From Ruminococcus sp. AM36-2AA (GTDB lineage: Bacteria > Bacillota > Clostridia > Lachnospirales > Lachnospiraceae), in NCBI RefSeq assembly GCF_003461955.1, contig NZ_QTYB01000016.1:1-22138 (forward strand): a DNA stretch of 22,138 nucleotides, written 5' to 3'. Below the pieces are notes generated by a model that had not been told where the DNA came from, did no database searches, and was given only the letters and a program-made list of their open reading frames with translations. This document shows positions 1 to 7,941 of this stretch, in pieces (position 1 is the stretch's first letter; the number at the start of each line of letters is the position of its first letter). The position numbers were made by a program, and so were the translations under genes.

Positions 1-266
1 TTGGGAAAGGTGTGCAGGATAACGGGTACGGGCAGTTTCTGTTCATGCTGGGATACAAGCTGGAAGAATGTGGAAAACATCTTATAAAAGTAGACCGTTA
101 TTTTGCATCCAGCAAGATCTGCAGTCTATGCGGACATAAGAAAAAGGAACTGGCATTGTCGGATAGAATGTATGTTTGTGAATGTGGAAACAGGATGGAC
201 CGGGATGTGAATGCAGCAGTCAACATCCGTGAAGAAGGAAAAAGAATCTATAAAGAATGTGCCTGA
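1..266 (+). CDS. tnpB: TnpB (IS200/IS605 OrfB) C-terminal part, cut by window edge
   Basis: This is the last ~88 residues of an IS605-family TnpB, the RNA-guided nuclease relative of Cas12. The reading frame is open to base 3, so the gene begins outside the window; the GTG at 12 is only an internal codon. Visible signatures are the C-terminal zinc finger (CSLCG, then CECG about 17 residues later) and the last RuvC motif MDRDVNAAVNI, which carries a catalytic Asp. The stop TGA at 264-266 is followed by the element's right end. Whether the full gene is intact cannot be judged. TnpB-family identification is firm; activity is unknown. Confidence 0.88.
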   Translation, partial: GKGVQDNGYGQFLFMLGYKLEECGKHLIKVDRYFASSKICSLCGHKKKELALSDRMYVCECGNRMDRDVNAAVNIREEGKRIYKECA

Positions 267-410
267 CGGCACAAGAAAAAAATCCGTAACCGGATAAACA
301 TAAAAAACAAAACCGCGGGACACGCGGGGATAGCCTGTTTTAGCTTTGCCCTAAAGGGTAATCGAGCAGGAAGCCCCCACTTCAAAATCGTAAGATTTAA
401 GTGGTGGGAG
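267..410 (+). ncRNA. Probable omega-RNA (reRNA) scaffold overlapping IS right end
   Basis: In characterised IS605 elements the TnpB guide RNA is produced from the 3' end of tnpB and the right-end region, and its guide is read from the flanking DNA just past the element. Here 267-410 is non-coding and contains the GCGGGACACGCGGGG region (315-329), GC-rich short pairings and the terminal hairpin at 373-409. If the same holds, the guide would be copied from about 411 onward, which is the leader of the ROK gene. Position is inferred from family knowledge; no promoter or processing site was identified. Confidence 0.45.
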
Positions 411-459
411 CATGTCACGACTTAAACATATCTATAATTACTTTTATCAGGAGAATCTC

Positions 460-1593
460 ATGAATGAAAAAGGATTAACCACCATCAATTTAAAGAAAAT
501 AAACCGCTCCAAGGTTTACCAATATATATACCAAACACACCAGACTTCCAAAATGCAGATCGTCCAGGACCTTCAGATGGGGCTTTCCACAGTAAGCCAG
601 AACCTGAACCTGCTGGAAAAAGAAGGGCTTATTGACAGAAACGGATATTTTGATTCCACGGGCGGAAGGAAGGCACAGGCCATCCAGATTGCCTCGGATT
701 TTCGAATTTCCATTGGCATCGGGATCCTGAAAAACATGTTCCATATCACAGCCATCGACTTATATGGAAATGCTTTTTATACAGAAACCATTGCTCTTCC
801 CTATTCCAACACAGAAGAGTATTACAGACAGCTGACCGATAAAGTACGGGAATTCATCGCAGAGAATCACTATCCGGAAGAAAAGATCCTGGGTATTTCC
901 ATTGCCACACAGGGGATCACTTCTCCGGATAATTCCACTGTGATCTATGGAAACATCATGAACAATACCGGCATGAAGCTGGAGGATTTTTCCCGGCATC
1001 TTCCTTACCCCTGTCATCTGGAACACGATTCCAAATCCGCCGCTTTTCTGGAGCTGTGGAATCACCCGGAGCTCGACAGCGCTGTCGTGTTCCTTCTGAA
1101 CCGGAATCTGGGCGGTGCCATTATCACCAATCATCAGATCCATCAGGGAAGCTCCATGCACAGCGGAACCCTTGAGCATATATGCGTGAACCCTGACGGC
1201 CCTTTATGCTACTGCGGAAACCGTGGCTGTCTGGAGACCTACTGCTCTGCCAATGCTCTAGAACAGTCTGCCGGGATGCCTGTGAAGGAATTTTTCCCGC
1301 TGCTCCGCAAAAAAAAATCTCCCCGGCTTGCTGAGCACTGGGAAGATTACCTGAACCATCTGGCCTTTGCCATGAAAAACCTGAACCTGATCATCGATGC
1401 GCCGATCATCATCAGCGGATATCTGGCACCTTATTTTACGGAAGAAGACATCACTTATCTGCTGGAACACATCAACACAGGCGCACCCTTTACCCTGGAT
1501 AAAGATCAGATTCTGGTCGGTACCCACGGACAGTATACACCTGCCATTGGTGCAGCTTTATATTATGTAGAAAAATTTATACAGAGCGTGTGA
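460..1593 (+). CDS. ROK-family transcriptional regulator (NagC/XylR type)
   Basis: A predicted sugar-responsive DNA-binding protein of 377 aa. Residues ~15-60 form a winged helix-turn-helix (QIVQDLQMGLSTVSQNLNLL region), followed by a ROK sugar-kinase-like domain. The ROK zinc site is clear: His240 and the CYCGNRGC motif at 250-257, ending in LETY. The active-site-like Asp is kept in LEHD (190), but the phosphate-binding DxGxT motif is replaced by SIGIGIL near 84-90, so this should be a sensor and not a kinase. I chose ATG 460 because TCAGGAG lies 6 bases upstream. The frame is open to an ATG at 412, but that lies inside or against the IS right end and has no ribosome site. The inducer is unknown. 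The IS sits about 50 bp upstream and may have separated the gene from its original promoter. Confidence 0.88.
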   Translation: MNEKGLTTINLKKINRSKVYQYIYQTHQTSKMQIVQDLQMGLSTVSQNLNLLEKEGLIDRNGYFDSTGGRKAQAIQIASDFRISIGIGILKNMFHITAIDLYGNAFYTETIALPYSNTEEYYRQLTDKVREFIAENHYPEEKILGISIATQGITSPDNSTVIYGNIMNNTGMKLEDFSRHLPYPCHLEHDSKSAAFLELWNHPELDSAVVFLLNRNLGGAIITNHQIHQGSSMHSGTLEHICVNPDGPLCYCGNRGCLETYCSANALEQSAGMPVKEFFPLLRKKKSPRLAEHWEDYLNHLAFAMKNLNLIIDAPIIISGYLAPYFTEEDITYLLEHINTGAPFTLDKDQILVGTHGQYTPAIGAALYYVEKFIQSV

Positions 1594-1620
1594 ATACAGG
1601 CAGCTTCACCTGAACCGCTC

Positions 1621-1693
1621 AAAAAAGCATGTCATACACAGCCAGACGGATATAACTTGATCCGCTCTGTCCTAAGGTATGACATGCTTTTTT
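1621..1693. terminator. Bidirectional intrinsic terminator between ROK gene and udk
   Basis: A perfect 17-bp inverted repeat (1621-1637 against 1677-1693) has A6 at its left edge and a T8 run at its right edge, so it gives a U-tract in both directions. The 39-base interior contains a second weaker pairing (ACAG...CTGT with CGGAT...ATCCG). It lies between two convergent genes, 27 bases past the ROK stop and 12 bases past the udk stop. Confidence 0.9.
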
Positions 1694-1705
1694 TTATTTT
1701 ACTTA

Positions 1706-2326
1706 TTATTTTTTCAGTTCTTTCAGCAGCTGCCCGATCTTTGACACAAACAGATCAAAGGCCACATTATTCTTACCGCTGTTGATCACAATATCTGCTT
1801 TCGCCCGTGTAGGCTCCACGTACAGATAATGCATCGGTTTTACTGTGGTAAGATACTGATCGATGATTCCGTTTAAATCCCGTCCACGTTCCTCCACATC
1901 TCTGGAGATCCGTCTTAAGATCCTCTCATCTGCATCTGCTTCCACATAAACCTTGATATCCAGAAGATCTCGGATACGGGGATCTGCAAGAAGCAGGATT
2001 CCCTCTACCAGAATGACCGGTCTTGGTTCGATCTTCAGCACTTTGTCGGAGCGGTTGTGCTGACTGTAATCGTATACCGGACATTGGATAGTTTTGCCCT
2101 CCTTGAGTTCTTTGAGATGCTCGACCAGAAGATCGGTTTCCAGTGAATCCGGGTGATCGTAATTCACCTTCACACGTTCTTCAAAAGGAATTCCGTCCTG
2201 TCTGCGGTAGTAATTATCATGATAGATCACCACCACATCGTCTCCGAAATGCTTCTTCAGTCTGTTTGTAAATGTAGATTTGCCGGAACCTGATCCTCCG
2301 GCGATCCCGATAATAATACTTTCCAT
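1706..2326 (-). CDS. udk: Uridine kinase (uridine/cytidine salvage)
   Basis: A 206-aa P-loop kinase that phosphorylates uridine or cytidine to UMP or CMP in the cytoplasm. The Walker A motif GGSGSGKST is at residues 10-18, followed by the family patterns HDNYY, NYDHP, PVYDYSQHNR and LVEGILLL, and the arginine-rich lid segment RRISRDVEERGRD. Length matches the family. The frame continues 98 codons upstream, but that extension is low-complexity, basic and unlike any kinase, so ATG 2326 is taken as the start; AAGAGG lies about 10 bases upstream of it. It lies 175 bp downstream of the broken metF copy on the same strand, with a hairpin between them. Confidence 0.93.
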   Translation of the reverse strand: MESIIIGIAGGSGSGKSTFTNRLKKHFGDDVVVIYHDNYYRRQDGIPFEERVKVNYDHPDSLETDLLVEHLKELKEGKTIQCPVYDYSQHNRSDKVLKIEPRPVILVEGILLLADPRIRDLLDIKVYVEADADERILRRISRDVEERGRDLNGIIDQYLTTVKPMHYLYVEPTRAKADIVINSGKNNVAFDLFVSKIGQLLKELKK

Positions 2327-2418
2327 CGTCTCTTTACCTCTTAAGCTAGAATTCTTCCGCTGTGGATCCCGCAGGCTTCCCGAAGAGTTTTTCCGTATAG
2401 AGAAGCTTTTTCTTACAC

Positions 2419-2470
2419 AAAAGCTGCCCGGTCGGTGTGCATCTCCTGCACCCGGTTCCGGACAGCTTTT
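2419..2470 (-). terminator. Hairpin terminator after the truncated metF copy
   Basis: Arms at 2419-2431 and 2458-2470 pair over 13 bp with one G-T wobble, and a second stem (CGGTGTGCA / TGCACCCG) lies inside. Read on the minus strand it ends in TTTTGTG, a short U-tract; on the plus strand it ends in TTTTCTGG followed by T6. Its place just past the metF-copy stop argues for minus-strand use. Confidence 0.6.
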
Positions 2471-2501
2471 CTGGTTATTTTTTATAAAGCAATCGTTCTG
2501 A

Positions 2502-3149
2502 TCAGATCTCAGCCTGCTCCAGAAGTGCCGGGATCTTGGACTCCCATCCAAGTGCCATGATATGTACACCCTGGCAGTATGGCTTGCACTCTTTGATGAT
2601 ACGTGCAGCGATCTCAACACCAGTGATACCGGCTTTTGTTTTCTCTTTGTCTGCTTTCAGCTCCTCGATCATCTCATCCGGAACATGGATGCCGGCTACG
2701 TTGTTGTTCATGAACTTAGCCATTCCGGCAGATTTCGGAATGATGATACCAACCTGTACAGGTTTTCCGAACTGTTTTGCTTTTTCCATAAATTTGATGA
2801 ATTTCTCCGGCTCAAATACAGCCTGTGTCTGGAAGTAGTCTGCACCTGCAGCAACCTTTCTTTCCATCTTTGCAAGCTGAGCGTCAACGGAATCGCTGCA
2901 TGGAGATACAACGGCACCCTTGGAGAATTTCGGAGGCTCTCCAACCAGCTGGTTTCCTCCAAGATCTACACCGGACTCAAGAAGCTGTACTGTATGAAGA
3001 AGAGATACAGAATCAAGATCGAATACCGGTTTTGCCTGCGGATGATCGCCCATCTTCGTATGGTCACCTGTCAGACAGAGGATGTTCTCAATACCAAGCA
3101 TCGCAGCACTTAAAAGATCAGACTCCAGTGCGATACGGTTTCTGTCACG
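2502..3149 (-). pseudogene. metF: Truncated methylenetetrahydrofolate reductase (second metF, N-terminus lost)
   Basis: This encodes residues 78-292 of a MetF nearly identical to the complete copy at 13644-14522: I count 6 amino-acid differences in 215 positions (three are in the last seven residues), while roughly one base in ten differs, mostly at third positions. The 77 missing N-terminal residues include the segment holding the catalytic-type Glu (Glu17 of the full copy) and the first strands of the TIM barrel, so no active enzyme is expected. Similarity stops abruptly at 3149/3150, where MATE coding sequence begins. The frame reaches a TGA at 3150-3152; the first internal ATG is at 3101. 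The intact frame and excess of silent changes show it was under selection until recently. The divergence indicates a copy from another lineage rather than a fresh local duplication. Confidence 0.9.
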
Positions 3150-3696
3150 TCAGCACTTTCATAAACAGCAGATCCAGGCTTAAATTTGTGACAATAACCC
3201 CAGCTGAAGAAATGGCAGCCAGCTTTGGCGCGCCGTCTGTCCGCACTGCAATAGAGAGAATATTATATAACACATAGATCGGGGCAAAGGCAAACACCAC
3301 GTTCAGATACTGCAGTGCCTGTGGCAAAAGCTCCGGTGTGGCACCAAGCAGACTGCATAATGCGCTGCGAAATACGAGAGATACAGCTGCGAAAAGCACA
3401 CCTGTTATCAGTCCTACACTTAATACGGAGCCGAAAACCCGATTTACACCTTTCAGATCTGCTTCGCCGAGTTTTTTCCCAATTAAGACGCCTGCACCGC
3501 CGCCTAAGGTGATTCCCATAAGTAAATAAAGCAGAAATACCGGTGTTGCAATGTTCGCCACAGCCAGGCCGGTACTGCCTATAAAATTTCCTACCAGAGT
3601 AGCATCCACAAGGGTGGATATGGTAACCCCAAGAGAAGAACATACTCCCCAGAATAAAAAGGTTCTGTATGCACTTTTTGCATAGTTTGTTTCCAT
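3145..3696 (-). pseudogene. MATE-family transporter gene, 3' half deleted
   Basis: The 183 residues correspond to the N-terminal part of a MATE drug/sodium antiporter, which is normally ~440-460 aa with 12 membrane helices. Seen here are the amphipathic start, the VDATLVGNFIG segment typical of helix 1-2, MGITLGGGAGVLIGKKLGE, and helices up to LDLLFMKVL. The frame then runs into metF sequence and stops at a TGA contributed by the junction. ATG 3696 has a strong AGGAGG 8 bases upstream. A minus-strand TATAAT at 3761-3766 could serve it, but I see no good -35. With only about five helices it should not transport. Family call is firm; loss of function is inferred from length. Confidence 0.85.
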
Positions 3697-3770
3697 ATGA
3701 TTTTCCTCCTGCCTTCAGCTGACTTTTTCATCAAAGCCAGGGGCTTTTGACCCCGACATCATTATATCAA

Positions 3771-3806
3771 AAAGGAGCAACTCCCGGTACTGCAGAGTTG
3801 CTCCTT
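3771..3806 (-). terminator. Intrinsic terminator of the sugar operon
   Basis: A 12-bp perfect stem (AAGGAGCAACTC / GAGTTGCTCCTT) with an 11-base loop sits about 25 bases past the stop of the GH32-PfkB gene. On the minus strand it is followed by TTTTTGATATAAT, giving a usable U-tract. Confidence 0.88.
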
Positions 3807-3831
3807 CTTGCTGTCAATCGATCGGATTATG

Positions 3832-6150
3832 TTAGCTATTGATCCTCTTAATCACTTCTTCCATTACAGGCATCGCAGGTATTGCTCCTTCTCTCTCAAC
3901 ACATAGGGAAGCCATCGCATTTCCAAAGCGGACACATTCTATCATTTCCTGTAAAGAATATTCTTCTATACGCTTACCGGATTCACAAATCTTATATAAA
4001 AAGCCTCCCATAAAAGAATCTCCGGCACCGGTGGTATCCACAACTTTGCTGGAATAACCTGAAACATATGCTTCCTGCTGATCCTGCAGATATACAAACG
4101 ATCCTTTTTCGCCTAAAGTAATGAGTACTATTTTTGCACCATACTCTGTTATGCTCTCTGCTGCTTTCCGAACATCCGTATAACCTGTTAAGAGCTCAAT
4201 CTCTTCTTCTGATACTTTAACGATATCTGCATATTCTAAAATACTTCTCATCCATTTACAGGCTTCTTCCTGTGAATCCCACAAACTGGCTCTGTAATTC
4301 GGATCATAAGAAATAATTATTCCATTATTTTTCGCAGCTTTTAATGCAATAAACTCTGCATTTCTGGATAGTTCATCTGTTAACGACAAAGATCCTACAT
4401 GAAAAATACGGCTTTGGCAGATTATATCTTTCCGTACTTCCTCAGCCTTCAGTCTGATATCTGCTCCGGGTTTTCTGGCAAACGCAAAATTTCGTTCTCC
4501 GTTATCTGCCAGTTTAACAAAAGCAAGTGTTGTAAAATAGTCAGCATCACTTATTAATCCTTCGGTTGATACACCGCATTTATCCAGTGTTTCCTTTAAG
4601 AAATCACCCAGGAAATCTTCTCCTACTTTTCCGATAAATGCTGTTTGGGCACCCAGCCGTTGTGCCGCGACCACAACATTAGCAGGTGCACCTCCCGGAT
4701 TTTGTGTATAAGACAATGTTTGTCTTTCACTCTCTTTTTTCCCGGTAAAATCAATCAATATCTCTCCCAGAGAGGTAATATCATAATGCCGTTTTGCCCT
4801 ATATTTTATATCTACGCCTATATTTCCTTGTGGGTATAATTTTCCTGTATAACGATACAGACCATGCTCCCACAATAATGTAAATGTATTTCCGTCTATG
4901 AGGATATCAATATCTGTTTCTTTTTCCATCATTTCACAGGAAACAGTTCGTATACCATATCTGGAAGCTGTGTCTGCCCGGTTATAATTCACGGTCATTT
5001 CTTTCTTTGAATAATCAAAGCATATTGTCACGGTATGTCTATCTGTATCATATAGATCAATGCACAATAACTCTCCATCTCCCGGCAGCTTTCCCTTCAA
5101 TTCCACCATTACTGGCTGACTTTGCGGTGGTATGTTTTCACCGGTCCAATGTTTTTCCAATGTTCTGCGGAAGAGCTTCATCTCATCTTTCACTTTATCA
5201 GCCACTTTTGCACACAAACGCCTGTTATCATCTAAATACCATACTCGTGATACATCCAGTATTCCACGATACCCTTCCTTGGGACCGAAATCCCGGATCC
5301 AGGGCATCCACAACCAGCCTCCCAGCCAGGCAACAGACCGAATTTCCCCATTCAATACCGGATATGTCTGTGCTGCATAATAATGAGTTCCAAGATCCAA
5401 GGTTCCGCTTATCTTTTTATGGAATTCACATTTGTCAAAATCCACCTGTCCGGACAGATATAGCGTCGTTGCACTGTCTTTTTCATACATCGGCGAAGCT
5501 GTCAAAAACCAGACATCGTCAAGGCAGAAGGCATCCGGACATTCAAACATTCTGCCCTCACCAGGCTCTGCTTCGTACAAAATTCCGCTATACGTCCAAT
5601 GATACAGATCGGTAGAAGAGAAAAGATAAATTCTTCCGCGGCTCTCTGGATGTTCAATTCTTCCGGTGGATCCTCCGCAGATCATTCTCCATTTTCCTTG
5701 CGCGAAAAACACCTTGGGATCTCGAAAATCTCTTCCTCCCTTTTCCGGGACTTCATTTATCAACGGGTTTTCTTCTATCTTTACGAAATGTCTCCCATCC
5801 TTTGACACCGCAAGATTTTGCGTCTCAAAAATACCGGTTTCATCTTCCGTTCTTCCTGTATAGAATAAAAATAGCTGATTATCCTGTACAACAACCGATC
5901 CGGAAAAGCATCCACCGTTTTTATCGTTATCATAGGGCATATCGGGGACCAGTGCCGGTTCCAATTCGTCCCAGTGTATCAGGTCCCGGCTTACCGCATG
6001 CCCCCAGTGCATACTGTCCCAGCTATCATGGTACGGATTATACTGATAAAATATATGATATTGTCCTTTAAAAAACACTAATCCATTAGGGTCATTGATC
6101 CAGCCTTTCTGTGGTGTAAAATGTAGGGATGGTCTTACGATTTCTCTCAT
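3832..6150 (-). CDS. GH32 beta-fructosidase fused to PfkB fructokinase
   Basis: A 772-aa cytoplasmic two-enzyme chain with no signal peptide. Residues 1-~448 are GH32 (sucrose/fructo-oligosaccharide hydrolase): nucleophile motif WINDPNG at 17-23 (Asp20), FSGS at 82-85, transition-state RDP at 143-145, acid/base motif EC at 203-204. Residues ~455-772 are a PfkB/ribokinase-fold fructokinase: GEILIDF, NPGGAPAN at 484-491, and DTTGAGD at 705-711 with the catalytic Asp711. The GH32 part abuts the kinase exactly where a free kinase would begin, with almost no linker and no in-frame start codon or ribosome site there, so a single polypeptide is expected. Hydrolysis would release fructose that the attached kinase turns into fructose phosphate. 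It is last in the operon, 4 bases after the permease stop. ATG 6150 follows AAAGGA at 7 bases. Natural substrate (sucrose, kestose, inulin-type oligomers) is not determined by sequence. Confidence 0.93.
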   Translation of the reverse strand: MREIVRPSLHFTPQKGWINDPNGLVFFKGQYHIFYQYNPYHDSWDSMHWGHAVSRDLIHWDELEPALVPDMPYDNDKNGGCFSGSVVVQDNQLFLFYTGRTEDETGIFETQNLAVSKDGRHFVKIEENPLINEVPEKGGRDFRDPKVFFAQGKWRMICGGSTGRIEHPESRGRIYLFSSTDLYHWTYSGILYEAEPGEGRMFECPDAFCLDDVWFLTASPMYEKDSATTLYLSGQVDFDKCEFHKKISGTLDLGTHYYAAQTYPVLNGEIRSVAWLGGWLWMPWIRDFGPKEGYRGILDVSRVWYLDDNRRLCAKVADKVKDEMKLFRRTLEKHWTGENIPPQSQPVMVELKGKLPGDGELLCIDLYDTDRHTVTICFDYSKKEMTVNYNRADTASRYGIRTVSCEMMEKETDIDILIDGNTFTLLWEHGLYRYTGKLYPQGNIGVDIKYRAKRHYDITSLGEILIDFTGKKESERQTLSYTQNPGGAPANVVVAAQRLGAQTAFIGKVGEDFLGDFLKETLDKCGVSTEGLISDADYFTTLAFVKLADNGERNFAFARKPGADIRLKAEEVRKDIICQSRIFHVGSLSLTDELSRNAEFIALKAAKNNGIIISYDPNYRASLWDSQEEACKWMRSILEYADIVKVSEEEIELLTGYTDVRKAAESITEYGAKIVLITLGEKGSFVYLQDQQEAYVSGYSSKVVDTTGAGDSFMGGFLYKICESGKRIEEYSLQEMIECVRFGNAMASLCVEREGAIPAMPVMEEVIKRINS

Positions 6151-6154
6151 TTTC

Positions 6155-6997
6155 TTATCCTTTCACTGCTCCTGCAGTCATACCACTTATAATATACTTC
6201 TGCAAAATGACATAAAATACTAATTCAGGAAGTATGATCATCAGACTCGCTGCAATGATCCCACTGTAATCCATGGAATATTGTCCTTTAAACATAGATG
6301 TCATTAACGACACGGTGTTTAAGACATTATTCTGAATAAAGGTTGATGCAAACGGGAACTCATTGTAAATATAAACTGCATTAAAAATAATGATCGTCAC
6401 GAACGTGGGTTTCATAACCGGAATCACCACTTTGGTACATAGGTTAAATAGATTGCAGCCGTCGATAATTGCTGCTTCTTCCAATTCTCCGGGGATATCT
6501 CTCAAAAACCCGGTAAACAGTAAGGTATTGAACGAGATATTCACTGCAACATACGGTAAGATCAGTCCCAACCGTGTTCCAAGGATTCCCATCAGTGAAT
6601 CAATCCGATATACCGGAAACAGCAGTACATAAATAGGGATGCCAATCCCGATCAGCAGGAAAAGATACAATGTTTCTGATGTCTTGTGGTTTCGAAAAAC
6701 CATTCTGGAAATTGCGAACGAACTCATAAAAGTAAATAAAATACTGAAAAAAGTAGATACTACTACCAGTAAAATCGTGTTAAAATACATTCTGGAAAAA
6801 TCAATAGTATCAATCGCACGCTGATAATTCTCAAATCTTATTGTCTGCGGCAAAGAAAGTGGGCTGTTGACAATCTCATTATTTGTCTTTAATGAAAGCA
6901 ACATAGCCCACAGTATGGGCATGACCAAAAGAATAATCAATCCCAGCAGACATATGTAAAAAATGACTTTTTTTATCGATATTCTCTTGTTTCTCAT
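6155..6997 (-). CDS. Sugar ABC transporter permease, MalG/MsmG type
   Basis: A 280-aa inner-membrane subunit with six predicted helices, the first at about residues 9-33. The EAA loop that contacts the ATPase is seen as ELEEAAIIDGCNLFNLC...IPVMKP in the C-terminal half, placing it in the carbohydrate uptake type 1 (CUT1) family. ATG 6997 is two bases after the upstream permease stop and is preceded by AAAGGAG, so translation is probably coupled. Pairs with the 7000-7926 product to form the membrane channel. No ATPase gene is nearby. Confidence 0.92.
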   Translation of the reverse strand: MRNKRISIKKVIFYICLLGLIILLVMPILWAMLLSLKTNNEIVNSPLSLPQTIRFENYQRAIDTIDFSRMYFNTILLVVVSTFFSILFTFMSSFAISRMVFRNHKTSETLYLFLLIGIGIPIYVLLFPVYRIDSLMGILGTRLGLILPYVAVNISFNTLLFTGFLRDIPGELEEAAIIDGCNLFNLCTKVVIPVMKPTFVTIIIFNAVYIYNEFPFASTFIQNNVLNTVSLMTSMFKGQYSMDYSGIIAASLMIILPELVFYVILQKYIISGMTAGAVKG

Positions 6998-6999
6998 AT

Positions 7000-7926
7000 T
7001 TAACTCCTTTGCTTCCTCGTTGTGATCTTAATATAGGAAAACGAGCCCAGAATTGAAAGCAACAGAATTGCAACCGCAATTGCCATTCCATATCCATACC
7101 TTCTGGATGTAAATACTGTAAAATACATATATGAGGTAAGCAGCTCCGACTCATGAGCAGGTCCTCCGCCTGTCATCTGATATACCAGTTCATATATTTT
7201 AAATACGCCTGTTACCGCCAGAACAATATTAATAATAAAAGTCTCTTTCAGCATAGGAATTGTCACATAAAACAAGCGTTGTAACAAATTGGCTCCATCC
7301 ATATCACAAGCTTCGTAAATATCTCCCGGTATTGCTTTGATTCCGGATAAAAAAATAGTTCCATGGAAACCCAGTACCTGCCATGTGAATACCATTGCCA
7401 ACGACAATGGAGACCATTTAGTTCCACCGATCCATTCAATCGCAAGCATATCCAGTCCTATTTTACGCAATACACTATTTACCAGCCCATAATTAGGATT
7501 CAGGATATATCCCCAGATAATTCCTATGATAATAGGTGCTATGACGTAGGGAGCAAAAATCACCATTTTAAAAAATGCGTTTCCATGAAAATTCTTGTTC
7601 ATCAATAATGCTGCCATAAAAGATCCAATGATCAGGAATATCACACTGAACAACAATACCAAAAATGTATTTTTCAATGCGATCAGAAATAGCTTATCAT
7701 GGAACATAGCAATATAGTTTTTTATTCCCACAAAGGATGCTTTTCCAAGACCACTGTAGTCCGTAAAGCTATAATAAATTGCGATAAACACAGGAATAAT
7801 AATAAATACTGCATAAATCATAAGAGTCGGAAGCAGCATAATGATTTTTGCTTTCTTTGTACTCAACCAATACATAGCTTTCTCCCTTTCCATTTTATAG
7901 AGAAGAACGGTATTACTTAATTTCAT
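7000..7926 (-). CDS. Sugar ABC transporter permease, MalF/MsmF type
   Basis: A CUT1 membrane subunit of 308 aa if ATG 7926 is used. Helices begin at LLPTLMIYAVFIIIPV, and the EAA loop reads IYEACDMDGANLLQ...IPMLKE. Two starts are credible. ATG 7926 has AAAGGA 5-6 bases upstream and leaves 15 bases after the binding-protein stop. ATG 7875 has AGGGAG 6 bases upstream, gives 291 aa and begins MYWLSTKKAKI, which is closer to the usual permease N-terminus. I keep the longer frame but consider the shorter one about equally likely. Confidence 0.9.
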   Translation of the reverse strand: MKLSNTVLLYKMEREKAMYWLSTKKAKIIMLLPTLMIYAVFIIIPVFIAIYYSFTDYSGLGKASFVGIKNYIAMFHDKLFLIALKNTFLVLLFSVIFLIIGSFMAALLMNKNFHGNAFFKMVIFAPYVIAPIIIGIIWGYILNPNYGLVNSVLRKIGLDMLAIEWIGGTKWSPLSLAMVFTWQVLGFHGTIFLSGIKAIPGDIYEACDMDGANLLQRLFYVTIPMLKETFIINIVLAVTGVFKIYELVYQMTGGGPAHESELLTSYMYFTVFTSRRYGYGMAIAVAILLLSILGSFSYIKITTRKQRS

Positions 7927-7941
7927 ACCGTTCCTTTGATT

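Larger units (their letters stand above)
1..418 (+). mobile_element. Right end of an IS200/IS605-type element
   Basis: The stretch after tnpB ends in an imperfect hairpin at about 373-409: arm with CCACTT and AAAATC, GTAA loop, returning arm GATTT-AAGTGG-TGGG. Subterminal hairpins like this, rather than terminal inverted repeats, are what the single-strand transposases of this family recognise. The exact 3' boundary cannot be set without an empty site; the GGGAG at 406-410 or the following CATGTCAC is the likely limit. No tnpA (Y1 transposase) is visible, so this may be a tnpB-only (IS1341-like) copy. Confidence 0.7.

Noticed and set aside
412..459. Longer ROK start at ATG 412
   Set aside because: It lies at the IS boundary, lacks a ribosome site and adds 16 unrelated residues; ATG 460 has a proper GGAG.
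2327..2620. 98-codon N-terminal extension of uridine kinase
   Set aside because: It reads through the intergenic terminator and into the metF copy, and the P-loop sits at the normal position from ATG 2326.
2825..3277. Plus-strand 150-codon frame crossing the metF/MATE junction
   Set aside because: Antisense to both remnants; composition is that of a shadow frame and it spans a recombination scar.
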